A stretch of 64,000 nt of DNA from an uncultured Sinobacteraceae bacterium (GTDB lineage Bacteria; Pseudomonadota; Gammaproteobacteria; Nevskiales; Nevskiaceae). The notes beneath the pieces are model-generated. The model did no database searches. It was not told where the DNA came from and saw only the letters and a list, made by a program, of their open reading frames with translations. The stretch lies in contig CAIJRD010000002.1 of NCBI GenBank assembly GCA_903822975.1, positions 434,001 to 498,000 of the forward strand, read 5' to 3'. Positions 7,724 to 16,094 of this stretch are shown piece by piece (position 1 is the stretch's first letter; the number at the start of each line of letters is the position of its first letter). A program made the translations under genes and the position numbers.

Positions 7724-9298
7724 ATGGATGTACTGGGCAAAATCCGGCGGTTGCATTTTCGCGAAGGACTGTCGATTCGACAGATTGCGAAGAAGACCAC
7801 TCTTTCTCGTAACACGATTCGCAGATACCTGCGGGATGCAACGGTGGAGCCGGAATATCCGGAGCGTGCTTCACCGAGCAAACTGGATGCGTTCACCTCG
7901 ATCCTGACGCAGTGGCTGGCAGAAGACTCGGCATTGCCGAAGAAACAGCGGCGGACAGGACGGCGGCTGTTTGAAGGACTCAAGGCGCAGGGGTATGACG
8001 GCTCCTACGATCGAGTCACGGCGTTTCTTCGTGATCGACAGCAGGAGAGTGGACAGCCGACGGGCACCGTCTTCATCCCGCTGCGCTTTGCCCCTGGCGA
8101 TGCATTCCAGTTTGACTGGAGCACCGAGCACGTCGAAATCAACGGCCAGGTGACCAAACTCAAGGTCGCTCACCTGCGGCTCAGCCACAGCCGCAAGTTT
8201 TACGTGCGGGCTTATCCGGGCGAAAGCCACGAGATGCTTTTCGACGCGCACATGCGCGCTTTCGCCTATCTCGGCGGCGTGCCACGGCGCGGCATCTACG
8301 ACAATATGAAGACCGCCGTATCCGAGATCGGCCAGGGCAAGGCCCGCGTCTTCAATCGGCGCTTCCTGAGCCTGGCGAGCCACTACCTGTTTGCCCCGGA
8401 AGCCTGCACGCCGGCATCGGGCTGGGAGAAAGGTCAGGTCGAGAACCAAGTCGGCAATCTCCGCGAGTGGCTGTTCGTCCCGCGGCTGAAGTTTCCGACG
8501 CTGGCCGCATTGAATGACTGGCTGGAACAGCGGTGTACCGAGATCGCACAGGAGCGGTCTCATCCCGAGTACCGTGAGCAAACCGTCGAAGCGGTCTTCA
8601 TCGCGGAGAAAGCCGCCCTGGGAGCGCTGCCACCACCCTTCGACGGCTATGCCGAGCGTCAGTGCCGCGTCACGCATCACTCGCTGGTGAGCTACGAGCG
8701 CAATCGCTACAGCGTGCCCTGCACGCACGTCGGCCACGCCGTGAGTCTGCGCGTCTACGCTGACCGCATGTGCATCGTCGCCGAGGGTCAGCCACTGGCT
8801 GAGCATGCCCGTCTGTTTGGGCGCTATCAAACCAGCTACAACCCTTGGCACTACCTCCCGGCATTGGAACGAAAGCCTGGTGCACTGCGCAACGGCGCGC
8901 CGTTTGCCAATTGGGATCTGCCGGCACCGATCAAGGCGATCGAGACCCGGCTGATGAAATTGTCCGGCGGCGATCGCCAGTTTGTGCAGATTCTCGCGGC
9001 GATTCCGTCGGATGGTTACGAGGCCGTCGCGGCATCCTGTGCCCAGGCCATCGAGGCCGGCGTGATCAATGCCGACTACGTGCTCAACCTGCTCAACCGG
9101 CGCAAGGGACAGCCTGCAGCAGTATCCGTCGACACTCCGAATGGGCTGCGCCTAAAGGAAGAGCCCAAGGCGGATGTGGAGCGTTACGATCAACTGCTCG
9201 GGAGCGAACTCATCCGAACCATTGCGCTGCTCGTGATTACGCCCCTGATGAACACTTATCCGCCAGTGATGATGGGGGTGAGCCATGCAGCGGCATGA
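7724..9298 (+). CDS. istA: IS21-family transposase IstA
   Basis: A 524-residue transposase. The N-terminus carries a helix-turn-helix ([22 protein letters not shown], about residues 15-36), followed by a DDE integrase core starting with [10 protein letters not shown] near residue 130; [14 protein letters not shown] supplies the catalytic Glu region. IstA binds the element ends and carries out strand transfer with IstB. ATG at 7724 (MDVLGK) was preferred over 7715. It overlaps istB by 14 bp. Confidence 0.93.
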   Translation: MDVLGKIRRLHFREGLSIRQIAKKTTLSRNTIRRYLRDATVEPEYPERASPSKLDAFTSILTQWLAEDSALPKKQRRTGRRLFEGLKAQGYDGSYDRVTAFLRDRQQESGQPTGTVFIPLRFAPGDAFQFDWSTEHVEINGQVTKLKVAHLRLSHSRKFYVRAYPGESHEMLFDAHMRAFAYLGGVPRRGIYDNMKTAVSEIGQGKARVFNRRFLSLASHYLFAPEACTPASGWEKGQVENQVGNLREWLFVPRLKFPTLAALNDWLEQRCTEIAQERSHPEYREQTVEAVFIAEKAALGALPPPFDGYAERQCRVTHHSLVSYERNRYSVPCTHVGHAVSLRVYADRMCIVAEGQPLAEHARLFGRYQTSYNPWHYLPALERKPGALRNGAPFANWDLPAPIKAIETRLMKLSGGDRQFVQILAAIPSDGYEAVAASCAQAIEAGVINADYVLNLLNRRKGQPAAVSVDTPNGLRLKEEPKADVERYDQLLGSELIRTIALLVITPLMNTYPPVMMGVSHAAA

Positions 9299-10040
9299 AC
9301 TGGTGGGGCAATTCAAGTCGTTGCGTCTGCATGGCATGGCTGCCGCCTGCGAGGAGCTCATCGAAGACAGCATCCGGCGCAATCAATCACCGGATCAACT
9401 CCTGGAGAGCTTGCTGAAAGCGGAGGCTGCGGAACGAAATGTCCGCTCGATCAGCCATCAATTCGGCGCTGCGCGCTTCCCGGTGAATCGGGATCTGGAC
9501 ACCTTCGATTTTGCTCAGTCGGCCTTCAACGAGGCTCAGATTCGCGAGCTGTACCGGGGAGACTACCTCGATCAGGCGCGTAATCTGGTCTTTGTCGGCG
9601 GACCCGGCACGGGCAAGACACATTTAGCCATCGCTATGGCCAGTGCTGCGATCCGCACACGTGACAAGCGGGTGCGCTTCTACAACGTCGTCGACCTGGT
9701 CAACCAGCTCGAAGCGGAGAAGCTAGGTGGCAATGCCGGACGCATCGCACGGCGACTGACGGGCATGGATGCTGTCGTCCTCGACGAACTCGGCTACCTG
9801 CCTTTCAGCCACAATGGTGGCACTATGCTCTTCCATCTGATCAGCAAGCTATATGAGACCACCAGCCTGCTCATCACCACCAATCTCAGTTTCTCGGAAT
9901 TGGGTAACGTCTTCGGGGACGCGAAGATGACGACAGCACTCCTCGACCGTCTCACGCATCACTGTGACATCATCGAATCCGGCAACGACTCTTATCGCTT
10001 CAAGCACAGAAACCAAGCTTCAAAAACCCCCCAATCCTAA
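9285..10040 (+). CDS. istB: IS21-family helper ATPase IstB
   Basis: A 251-residue AAA+ ATPase of the DnaC/IstB group. Walker A is GGPGTGKTH near residue 107, Walker [11 protein letters not shown] near residue 166, sensor-1 region LLITTNLSF near 200. In IS21 transposition IstB forms filaments on DNA and stimulates IstA at the target. Its start lies within the end of istA in another frame, so the two are expected to be translationally coupled. Confidence 0.93.
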   Translation: MQRHELVGQFKSLRLHGMAAACEELIEDSIRRNQSPDQLLESLLKAEAAERNVRSISHQFGAARFPVNRDLDTFDFAQSAFNEAQIRELYRGDYLDQARNLVFVGGPGTGKTHLAIAMASAAIRTRDKRVRFYNVVDLVNQLEAEKLGGNAGRIARRLTGMDAVVLDELGYLPFSHNGGTMLFHLISKLYETTSLLITTNLSFSELGNVFGDAKMTTALLDRLTHHCDIIESGNDSYRFKHRNQASKTPQS

Positions 10041-10086
10041 CCAACTTGGTGGGTCACTTTTAGATGCATACCAGGGTCAGAATTTA

Positions 10087-10273
10087 GTGCACGCGCCCAC
10101 GCAGCGGCGAGCTTCCTATCAAGCGCGCGCTCGACCAGCCAAAAAAACTCCCCTTCCATCCGCTCGATGTCGCGCTTCTTGGTGTTGATCCACGTCATGC
10201 GGTCTTTGACCGACATGTCTGGCCACTGCTCGGCGAGCATGACTTGATCGAGTGATGGTGGCTTGGTTTGCAT
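10087..10273 (-). pseudogene. 5' part of small gene interrupted by the IS21 element
   Basis: From ATG 10273 the minus strand encodes about 62 residues beginning MQTKPPSLDQVMLAEQWPDM, rich in Trp, Lys and Arg, with KDRMTWINTKKRDIERMEGE in the middle. The frame then runs into the IS21 right end. The missing C-terminus is found at 7620-7552 in the same frame. I do not recognise the family; island cargo is the simplest reading. Confidence 0.5.
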
Positions 10274-10448
10274 AGTGTCGTAATAGACACTAGTGGACTG
10301 CGCGACGCAATGATCTGGTTGGCGAACTCTGGGGCACCGGTGGGGCATACGCTGTAATTACCAGTAACGCAGAGACACGGCCAGTCGCCAATGCGGCGCG
10401 TATAAGTCTTTGTTTTAGAATTACTTGCCGTGTCTCACCATTTCCATG

Positions 10449-10473
10449 CATTTCAAGGAAATGGCGGAGAGAG
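10449..10473. repeat. right att-like direct repeat at tRNA-Ser 3' end
   Basis: Perfect 25-bp copy of 5430-5454, overlapping the last 12 bases of tRNA-Ser. Insertion kept the tRNA intact at this side, as expected when an element supplies or preserves the tRNA 3' end. A 9-bp inverted pair (10372-10380 with 10428-10436) lies just inside this end and may be integrase-arm or terminator sequence. Confidence 0.85.
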
Positions 10474-10554
10474 CGGGATTCGAACCCGCGATACAGGGTT
10501 TAGCTGTATACACGCTTTCCAGGCGTGCTCCTTCAACCGCTCGGACACCTCTCC
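10462..10554 (-). tRNA. tRNA-Ser(GGA)
   Basis: A class II tRNA with a long variable arm on the minus strand: acceptor GGAGAGG with TCTCTCC, anticodon loop CTGGAAA (GGA), T-loop TTCGAAT, discriminator G and encoded CCA. It is the attachment site of the adjacent island. Confidence 0.95.
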
Positions 10555-10653
10555 AGGTGGTTCATCGCAGCTGTCGCCTCGCTCGATGAGGCCGGCCCAG
10601 CGCGGCGCATTTTATAGCAAGGCGCGCTGACCTGCTCAGGCCTGCGGCGATCT

Positions 10654-10962
10654 TTAGCTCGATGCTGGATTACGCACGCCGGCCGGCAAAGGCGGCGGTT
10701 GATCGAGGCATTGCACGCGGCGACCATCGGCATCCTTGTGGCCGTCGGCCAACAGGACTCCGAACGGCGCATCGTTCTGCGGTGCCGGCGGAACTTTGAG
10801 CGCGGTCGGCGACAGCGGCAAGCTCAGACCTTCGCCGCCGACGGCCACCGGCTGCACCGATTGCGCCTTTTCATAACGCTGTTCGCGAACGCAATACGAC
10901 TGAGAAGCGCAGCCGGCCATCAGCAGGCTGCAGGTTACGAGGCTGTTCAATACAAGCTTCAC
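10654..10962 (-). CDS. small lipoprotein downstream of dapA
   Basis: A 102-residue lipoprotein starting at GTG 10962, which overlaps the dapA stop (GTGA). This coupling fixes the start although the open frame goes further. The signal sequence ends in lipobox MAGC with Cys18. The mature part contains four further cysteines or so and a Pro-rich C-terminus. The position right after dapA is that of bamC/nlpB in enterobacteria, but the protein is far too short and shows no BamC helix-grip domain, so I do not call it BamC. Confidence 0.7.
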   Translation of the reverse strand: MKLVLNSLVTCSLLMAGCASQSYCVREQRYEKAQSVQPVAVGGEGLSLPLSPTALKVPPAPQNDAPFGVLLADGHKDADGRRVQCLDQPPPLPAGVRNPASS

Positions 10963-11837
10963 GAACTCACTCCAGACGCACGCAAAGCCGCGCGCATCGT
11001 CGCATGGTACTCGGTTGACAAAGGAACCAGCGGCAAGCGGATGCCGCCAGGAATCAGATCCATCTGCTGCAGCGCCCACTTTGCCGGAATCGGATTCGGC
11101 TCGCAGAACAGATCGCGATGCAGCGGTGCGAGCAGTCGATCGAACTGCTCGGCGCCCAGACGATCGCCGCGTAGTGCGGCGGCGCACATCTGATGCATCA
11201 GGCGCGGAGCGATATTGGCCGTCACTGAGATGTCGCCCTGGCAGCCAAGCAGAATCGACTCGCAGGCGGTCGCATCGTCGCCCGACAAGATCGCGAAATC
11301 CTTCAGATTCAGTGCCAGCAATTCCTTGATCCGGCCGATCTCGCCCTTGGCTTCCTTGACGCCGACGATATTGTCGATCGACGCCAGCCGCGCAACCGTT
11401 GCCGGCAGCATGTCGCAGCCGGTGCGGCCGGGCACGTTGTAAAGAATCAACGGCACCGGAACAGCCTCGGCGATCGCCTTGTAATGCCGATACAAGCCTT
11501 CCTGTGGCGGCTTGTTGTAATACGGCGTGACCAGCAGGCAGGCCTGCGCGCCGGCGGCAAGCCCGGCTTGGGTCAGTTCGATCGCTTCGCGCGTCGAATT
11601 AGCACCGGTTCCGGCAATCACCGGAACGCGGCCCTTGGCAGCCGCGACCACGCGCCGGATCACCGAAGTGTGCTCGTCGACATCGAGGGTCGCGGACTCT
11701 CCGGTGGTGCCGACGGCGACGATGCCGTCAGTGCCTTCGGCCAGATGCCATTCCACCAGTCGGTCGAGCGCGGCAAAATCCACCGCGCCGTCATCCGACA
11801 TCGGCGTTACCAAGGCGACAATGCTGCCCTGCATCAT
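10959..11837 (-). CDS. dapA: 4-hydroxy-tetrahydrodipicolinate synthase
   Basis: A 292-residue class I aldolase-fold enzyme that condenses pyruvate with aspartate semialdehyde in the diaminopimelate/lysine pathway (cytoplasm). Visible motifs are GTTGESATL near residue 43, the YNVPGRTG active-site tyrosine region near 133 and the Schiff-base lysine in GVKEAKGE near 162. The N-terminus MMQGSIVALVTPM aligns with MFTGSIVAIVTPM of E. coli, which fixes the ATG at 11837. It is followed with overlap by a lipoprotein gene. Confidence 0.96.
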   Translation of the reverse strand: MMQGSIVALVTPMSDDGAVDFAALDRLVEWHLAEGTDGIVAVGTTGESATLDVDEHTSVIRRVVAAAKGRVPVIAGTGANSTREAIELTQAGLAAGAQACLLVTPYYNKPPQEGLYRHYKAIAEAVPVPLILYNVPGRTGCDMLPATVARLASIDNIVGVKEAKGEIGRIKELLALNLKDFAILSGDDATACESILLGCQGDISVTANIAPRLMHQMCAAALRGDRLGAEQFDRLLAPLHRDLFCEPNPIPAKWALQQMDLIPGGIRLPLVPLSTEYHATMRAALRASGVSS

Positions 11838-11949
11838 TCGGAATTCGTAAGGATTGAGTAAAATGCGATTATAGCCAAGCCGGCATAACCCCCGCCCCGT
11901 ATGGCGGCACATTATTTTCTAGAGCCGACGTTTGAATATTCCTTCTGCA

Positions 11950-12489
11950 ATGCCCTCTTCCGAAAACCTGCTGTCGATCTCCGTGCTCGGCAGACCCCGG
12001 CCGCAGCTCGCGCTTGAACTGTTCAAGGCGATCCGCGAGCGCGGCGGCGAGGTGGAGGATTGCCGCATTGCGCCGGTCGGCGATCTGCTGACTGCGAATC
12101 TCGTCGTGTCAGGCAATTGGAGCACGCTGGGCCGGCTGGAAACCGCATTGCCGGGCATCGCCGAAAAGCTGGAACTGCAGGTGCGGTTCCAGCGCTCCGG
12201 TCAGCGCGAACAGAATCCGGAATTCCGGCCGTATGCTGCCGATGTCATCGCGCCGCAGCAGCCGGACCTGTTGGTCCACTTGCTCGAGTTTTTCCACGGT
12301 CAGGACCTGCAAGTGGCCGAGATGTCGACGCAGAAGTATCAGTCGACGCATACCGGAGCCGGCATGGTCAGCGTGCAACTGGTTCTGCACGTACCGGTCA
12401 ACCAGCATCCGCAGGCCTTGCGTGAATCCTTCATGGACCTGTGCGACGATCTGAACGCGGATGGAATGCTCGATCCGATCAAGACCTGA
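11950..12489 (+). CDS. gcvR: GcvR-like ACT-domain regulatory protein
   Basis: A 179-residue protein of two ACT-type halves, similar in layout to the glycine cleavage repressor GcvR. The first half contains EDCRIAPVGDLLTANLVVSG, corresponding to EDSRLAMLGEEF of E. coli GcvR, and a Trp-centred strand GNWSTL. GcvR antagonises GcvA by protein contact. Here it sits between divergent dapA and bcp, the order known from xanthomonads. A TTG at 11932 is possible, but ATG 11950 matches the family start better. Confidence 0.8.
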   Translation: MPSSENLLSISVLGRPRPQLALELFKAIRERGGEVEDCRIAPVGDLLTANLVVSGNWSTLGRLETALPGIAEKLELQVRFQRSGQREQNPEFRPYAADVIAPQQPDLLVHLLEFFHGQDLQVAEMSTQKYQSTHTGAGMVSVQLVLHVPVNQHPQALRESFMDLCDDLNADGMLDPIKT

Positions 12490-12544
12490 AGGCTGCGGGT
12501 TGGCGCGCAGCTTGCACCGTAGTTCCAACTGAATGGGAGTGTCG

Positions 12545-13009
12545 ATGAGCCTGGAAATCGGCGACAAACTGCCGAAGCTGCGACTACCCGCCAACGGTGG
12601 CCGCGAAGTGGGACTGCAGGACTACAAGGGCAAGAAGCTGGTGGTCTACTTCTATCCGAAGGACAACACGCCGGGCTGTACGCTGGAGGGCCAGGACTTC
12701 ACCGCGCTGTACAAAGATTTCGTAAAGGCCGGCGCGGACGTCGTCGGCGTGTCGAAAGACAGTGTGAAAGCGCACGACAACTTCTGCGCGAAATTCGGTT
12801 TCCCGTTCACGCTGCTGTCGGATACCGACGAAACGATGTGCCAGGCATTCGGCACCATCGTCGAAAAGAGCATGTACGGCCGCAAGTACATGGGTATCGA
12901 TCGCAGTACCTTTTTGTTCGACGGCAAGGGTGTGTTGCGCCAGGTCTGGCGCAAGGTTTCACCCAAGGGCCATGCCGCCGAAGTGCTGACCGCGGTGCAG
13001 GCGCTGTAG
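12545..13009 (+). CDS. bcp: thioredoxin-dependent thiol peroxidase (Bcp/PrxQ)
   Basis: A 154-residue peroxiredoxin of the BCP/PrxQ group that reduces hydroperoxides using thioredoxin. The peroxidatic Cys lies in FYPKDNTPGCTLEG near residue 46. The resolving Cys five positions on, present in many PrxQ proteins, is replaced (CTLEGQ), so it may work as a 1-Cys enzyme or use another cysteine (NFC near 80). ATG 12545 is preceded by GGGAG; an upstream ATG at 12533 is less likely. Confidence 0.93.
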   Translation: MSLEIGDKLPKLRLPANGGREVGLQDYKGKKLVVYFYPKDNTPGCTLEGQDFTALYKDFVKAGADVVGVSKDSVKAHDNFCAKFGFPFTLLSDTDETMCQAFGTIVEKSMYGRKYMGIDRSTFLFDGKGVLRQVWRKVSPKGHAAEVLTAVQAL

Positions 13010-13103
13010 GCCTTGCCGACAGACGCGGTCTTGATCAATCTCCGTTTGTACCACCTGTGCTGACGGCGTACTGCCGCGCGGCCTCCCCTCGCCCCAGGGC
13101 CTG

Positions 13104-14543
13104 ATGAAAAAGAAAATCTTCGTACTCGACACCAACGTGCTGATGCACGATCCGAGCTGCCTGTTCCGTTTCGAGGAACATGATCTGTTCATACCGATGG
13201 TCGTGCTCGAAGAACTCGATGCCGCCAAGAAAGGCACCAGTGAAGTCTCGCGCAATGCGCGCCAGGTCAGCCGCTTCCTCGACGAGATGATGCGCGGCAA
13301 GGATCACGCACAAATCGAGAAAGGCCTGGTACTTCCGACGCCGCAGAACAAGGGCAACAGCATCGCGGTCACCACCAGCAACGGCAACGGAACGCATATT
13401 CCGGTCGTTAGTGGCCGGCTCTTTTTCCAGACGCGCCCGCCTGATGCGTCCTTGCCGGAGATCCTGCCGGGCAACAAGCCCGACAACAGCATTCTGTTGA
13501 CCGCACTGGGCCTGCATACACAGCACCCGGCGCGTCAGATCACCTTGGTGTCGAAGGACATCAATCTCCGCATTAAAGCCGCGATCGTCGGTGTCCACAC
13601 CGAGGACTACAACAACGATCAGGTGCTCGACGACCTCGATCTGCTGTACAGCGGCTACAGCGAACTTCCGGCCGATTTCTGGCAGACACACGGCGAGAAG
13701 ATGGAGTCCTGGCAGGACGATCGCGGTCGCGCTTGCTATCGCGTGACCGGTCCGAAGGTCAAGGACTGGCACGTCAACCAGTTCCTGTATCTGCCCGACG
13801 AAGTCGAGCGCGGCCTCGAACTCAGTGTGCAGGCCAATGGCGATTCCGCCAGCCTGCGCGTGATCCGCGATTACCGCGCCGGCAAGACGCCGGTCTGGGG
13901 CATCCACGCGAAGAATCGCGAGCAGAATTTCGCGCTGAATCTGCTGCTGGATCCGGATGTCGATTTCGTAACGCTGCTGGGTGCGGCTGGCACCGGCAAG
14001 ACGCTGCTGACCTTGGCGGCCGGTCTGGCCCAGACGCTCGACGAGCCGCGCTATCGCGAAATCATCATGACACGTGTCACCGTGCCGCTGGGCGAGGACA
14101 TCGGCTTCCTGCCCGGTACCGAAGAGGAAAAGATGACGCCTTGGATGGGCGCTCTGATGGATAACCTCGAAGTGTTGACCCAGACCAGCAACGCGGGTGA
14201 CTGGGAACGTGCCGCCACCAACGATCTGCTCAGCAAGCGCATCAAGATCCGCTCGCTGAACTTCATGCGCGGTCGCACGTTCCTGAACCGCTTCATCATC
14301 ATCGATGAGGCGCAGAACCTGACCGCCAAGCAGATGAAGACGCTGATTACGCGTTGCGGACCCGGCAGCAAGATGATCTGTCTCGGTAACCTGGCGCAGA
14401 TCGATACGCCGTACCTGTCGGAAACGACGTCGGGACTGACTTACGTGGTCGACCGCTTCCGCGGCTGGCCACATGGCGGCCACGTAACACTCGCCCGCGG
14501 CGAGCGTTCGAGGCTCGCAGCGTTCGCATCCGATGTTCTGTAA
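13104..14543 (+). CDS. PIN-PhoH family ATPase/RNase
   Basis: A 479-residue fusion of an N-terminal PIN nuclease domain (FVLDTNVLMHDP near residue 6, with further acids at VLEELD and in VSKDINLR) and a C-terminal PhoH ATPase (Walker A GAAGTGKT near residue 294, Walker B FIIIDEAQNL near 395). PIN-PhoH proteins (PhoH2 type) unwind and cleave RNA. It follows bcp by 94 bp on the same strand. The domain order and length are typical. Confidence 0.93.
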   Translation: MKKKIFVLDTNVLMHDPSCLFRFEEHDLFIPMVVLEELDAAKKGTSEVSRNARQVSRFLDEMMRGKDHAQIEKGLVLPTPQNKGNSIAVTTSNGNGTHIPVVSGRLFFQTRPPDASLPEILPGNKPDNSILLTALGLHTQHPARQITLVSKDINLRIKAAIVGVHTEDYNNDQVLDDLDLLYSGYSELPADFWQTHGEKMESWQDDRGRACYRVTGPKVKDWHVNQFLYLPDEVERGLELSVQANGDSASLRVIRDYRAGKTPVWGIHAKNREQNFALNLLLDPDVDFVTLLGAAGTGKTLLTLAAGLAQTLDEPRYREIIMTRVTVPLGEDIGFLPGTEEEKMTPWMGALMDNLEVLTQTSNAGDWERAATNDLLSKRIKIRSLNFMRGRTFLNRFIIIDEAQNLTAKQMKTLITRCGPGSKMICLGNLAQIDTPYLSETTSGLTYVVDRFRGWPHGGHVTLARGERSRLAAFASDVL

Positions 14544-14579
14544 GCGTTACGATCATTCGAAGCGGCCCAGAGACCTCTC

Positions 14580-14912
14580 ATGTTCGGCACCCTCGCACGC
14601 GGAATGAAAGACGGCGCACTCGGACTCTCGTTTCGCGCCTATCTGAACGACAAGTTCAAGGAGTATGGCGAGGTCACCGATGTCGCCGTCGATACACAGG
14701 CGAACCGGCTGACCTTGAAAGCCATGCTGCGCGGCGAGAAGGAAGCGGTCAGCGCGACCATCGAGCGCTACGATATCGAGAAATCGGCGGCCGATTACTT
14801 CATCGTGCTGCGCCAGTTCTCGAGTTCGCGGGCGTGGTTGACGCTTCTGCTGACGCAGTTGTTCAGCGGTAAGCGTTACAAGCTGCCGGCGGCAGTCAGC
14901 AAGCTGCTCTGA
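14580..14912 (+). CDS. conserved hypothetical protein
   Basis: A 110-residue basic protein 36 bp after the PIN-PhoH gene. It begins MFGTLARGMKDGALGLSFRA and contains an alternating strand region (VTDVAVDTQANRLTLKAML) that could be a small beta-sheet domain binding lipid or nucleic acid. No signal sequence or clear membrane segment. Codon use matches the neighbours, so it is likely real; the function is unknown. Confidence 0.7.
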   Translation: MFGTLARGMKDGALGLSFRAYLNDKFKEYGEVTDVAVDTQANRLTLKAMLRGEKEAVSATIERYDIEKSAADYFIVLRQFSSSRAWLTLLLTQLFSGKRYKLPAAVSKLL

Positions 14913-15035
14913 TCCGGCTGTAATCAAACGGCTGCCGCGCGAATCGCATGCTGGATCGCATGCGGACGACGGCCGCCGCATCGCGATCGGCCTTCTGCGT
15001 TTCAAGCATGGGTTCTCGGTTATCCACGTTCGCCT

Positions 15036-16001
15036 TCAGGCGCGCTCGAAATCGAATGCCAGCGCATCACCGATGTGAGGCAGCTCCAGCATCAGCATGA
15101 GCAGTCGGTCGAGCCCGATCGCCACTCCGGCACAGGCAGGCATGCCGGCAGTGAGTGCTTCGATCAGGTGGGCGTCGTACGGCGGCGCATGCTGGCCACG
15201 TTCGCTGCGGCGCATTCGATCCAGTTCGAATCGACGGCGCTGTTCGTCGGCATCGATGAGTTCCGAGAAGCCATTGGCCAGTTCTATGCCGCGCCAGAAC
15301 AGTTCAAACCGTTCGGCAATCGCCGGCGGACCCGGTCGCACGCGGGCAAGCGCTGCCTGCGACGCCGGGAAGTCGAACAGGAACTGTGGAACGTCGGCGC
15401 CGAGGCGCGGTCCCACCACCGCGCTCATAAGTAGATCGAGCAGAAAATCGCGTCGTGCCGTCGCGGAAGGTTCCGGCGGCTCAGGCAAAGGTCCAAGTGC
15501 GGCGATACAAGCTTGCTCTAGCACCTCGTTGGAACTGACAAAAGGATCGACTCCGGCGTGCAGCAAAAAGGCCTCACGATAAGTGATCGATTCGAAGCTT
15601 TTGCCGAATGAACCGGCGACGCACAAAACCCTTTCGACTTCGCGCATTAGGTCACGATAGTTCCAGCCGGGCCGATACCATTCGAGCAGGGTGAATTCTG
15701 GATTGTGGAGGCGTCCAGCCTCTTCGAAGCGAAAAACCCGCGCAATTTGATAAATAGCGCCGCTGCCGCCAGCAACCAGGCGCTTCATCGGGAACTCTGG
15801 AGAGGTCTGAAGCCAGGTGTCGCCACTCGCGCCGAAGCTATCGATGTTCGGGTCGACGGTTGCGGCACGCGAGAGGATCGGCGTGTCGACTTCGAGGACG
15901 TTCTGTTCTGCGAAGTAGCTACGAATCGCACCGTACATCGCCGCTCGTGCGTGCATCGTCGCAAGCTGCGCACGCGGGCGCCAAATTTGAAGTTTTGTCA
16001 T
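15036..16001 (-). CDS. epmA: elongation factor P--(R)-beta-lysine ligase
   Basis: A 321-residue class II lysyl-tRNA-synthetase paralogue (GenX/PoxA/YjeA) lacking the anticodon-binding domain. EpmA attaches beta-lysine to the conserved lysine of EF-P. Motif 2 is visible as IYQIARVFRFEEAGRLHNPE followed by FTLLEWYRPGW (about residues 80-112), motif 3 near the C-terminus as AGVAIGLDRLLML. Divergent from dksA with a 93-bp shared promoter region. epmB is not in the window. Confidence 0.95.
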   Translation of the reverse strand: MTKLQIWRPRAQLATMHARAAMYGAIRSYFAEQNVLEVDTPILSRAATVDPNIDSFGASGDTWLQTSPEFPMKRLVAGGSGAIYQIARVFRFEEAGRLHNPEFTLLEWYRPGWNYRDLMREVERVLCVAGSFGKSFESITYREAFLLHAGVDPFVSSNEVLEQACIAALGPLPEPPEPSATARRDFLLDLLMSAVVGPRLGADVPQFLFDFPASQAALARVRPGPPAIAERFELFWRGIELANGFSELIDADEQRRRFELDRMRRSERGQHAPPYDAHLIEALTAGMPACAGVAIGLDRLLMLMLELPHIGDALAFDFERA

Positions 16002-16094
16002 TGACGTCTAGTTATGCCGATGCTATAACGCCCGGCTGCTAAGGGCTTGTGCCGTATAACTTACCCGTAAATTGCGGATTCGGAGAAGCTGGTA

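Larger units (their letters stand above)
7621..10086 (+). mobile_element. complete IS21-family insertion sequence
   Basis: The 2.47-kb element carries istA and istB. Its ends show the multiple terminal repeats typical of IS21: two TGACCCA boxes spaced by GGT...TGCATC at the left (7630-7672) and the inverted equivalent at the right (about 10048-10079). GTGC occurs immediately outside both ends (7617-7620 and 10087-10090), consistent with a 4-bp target duplication. Removing the element and one GTGC restores an open frame. Both genes look intact, so it may be active. Confidence 0.8.
5430..10473. mobile_element. small decayed genomic island integrated at tRNA-Ser(GGA)
   Basis: The 5-kb segment is bounded by 25-bp direct repeats of the tRNA-Ser 3' end. 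Its content differs from the flanking housekeeping DNA: toxin-antitoxin pieces, a truncated TonB receptor, an IS21-family element and a split small frame. No integrase, excisionase or replication gene is present. It looks like the deletion remnant of a larger integrative element, immobile unless helped in trans. The flanking-repeat evidence is direct; the mechanism is inferred from the well-known use of tRNA 3' ends by tyrosine integrases. Confidence 0.65.

Noticed and set aside
10654..10962. BamC (NlpB) by position after dapA
   Set aside because: The product has only 102 residues and no BamC-like domains; only the lipobox and position agree.
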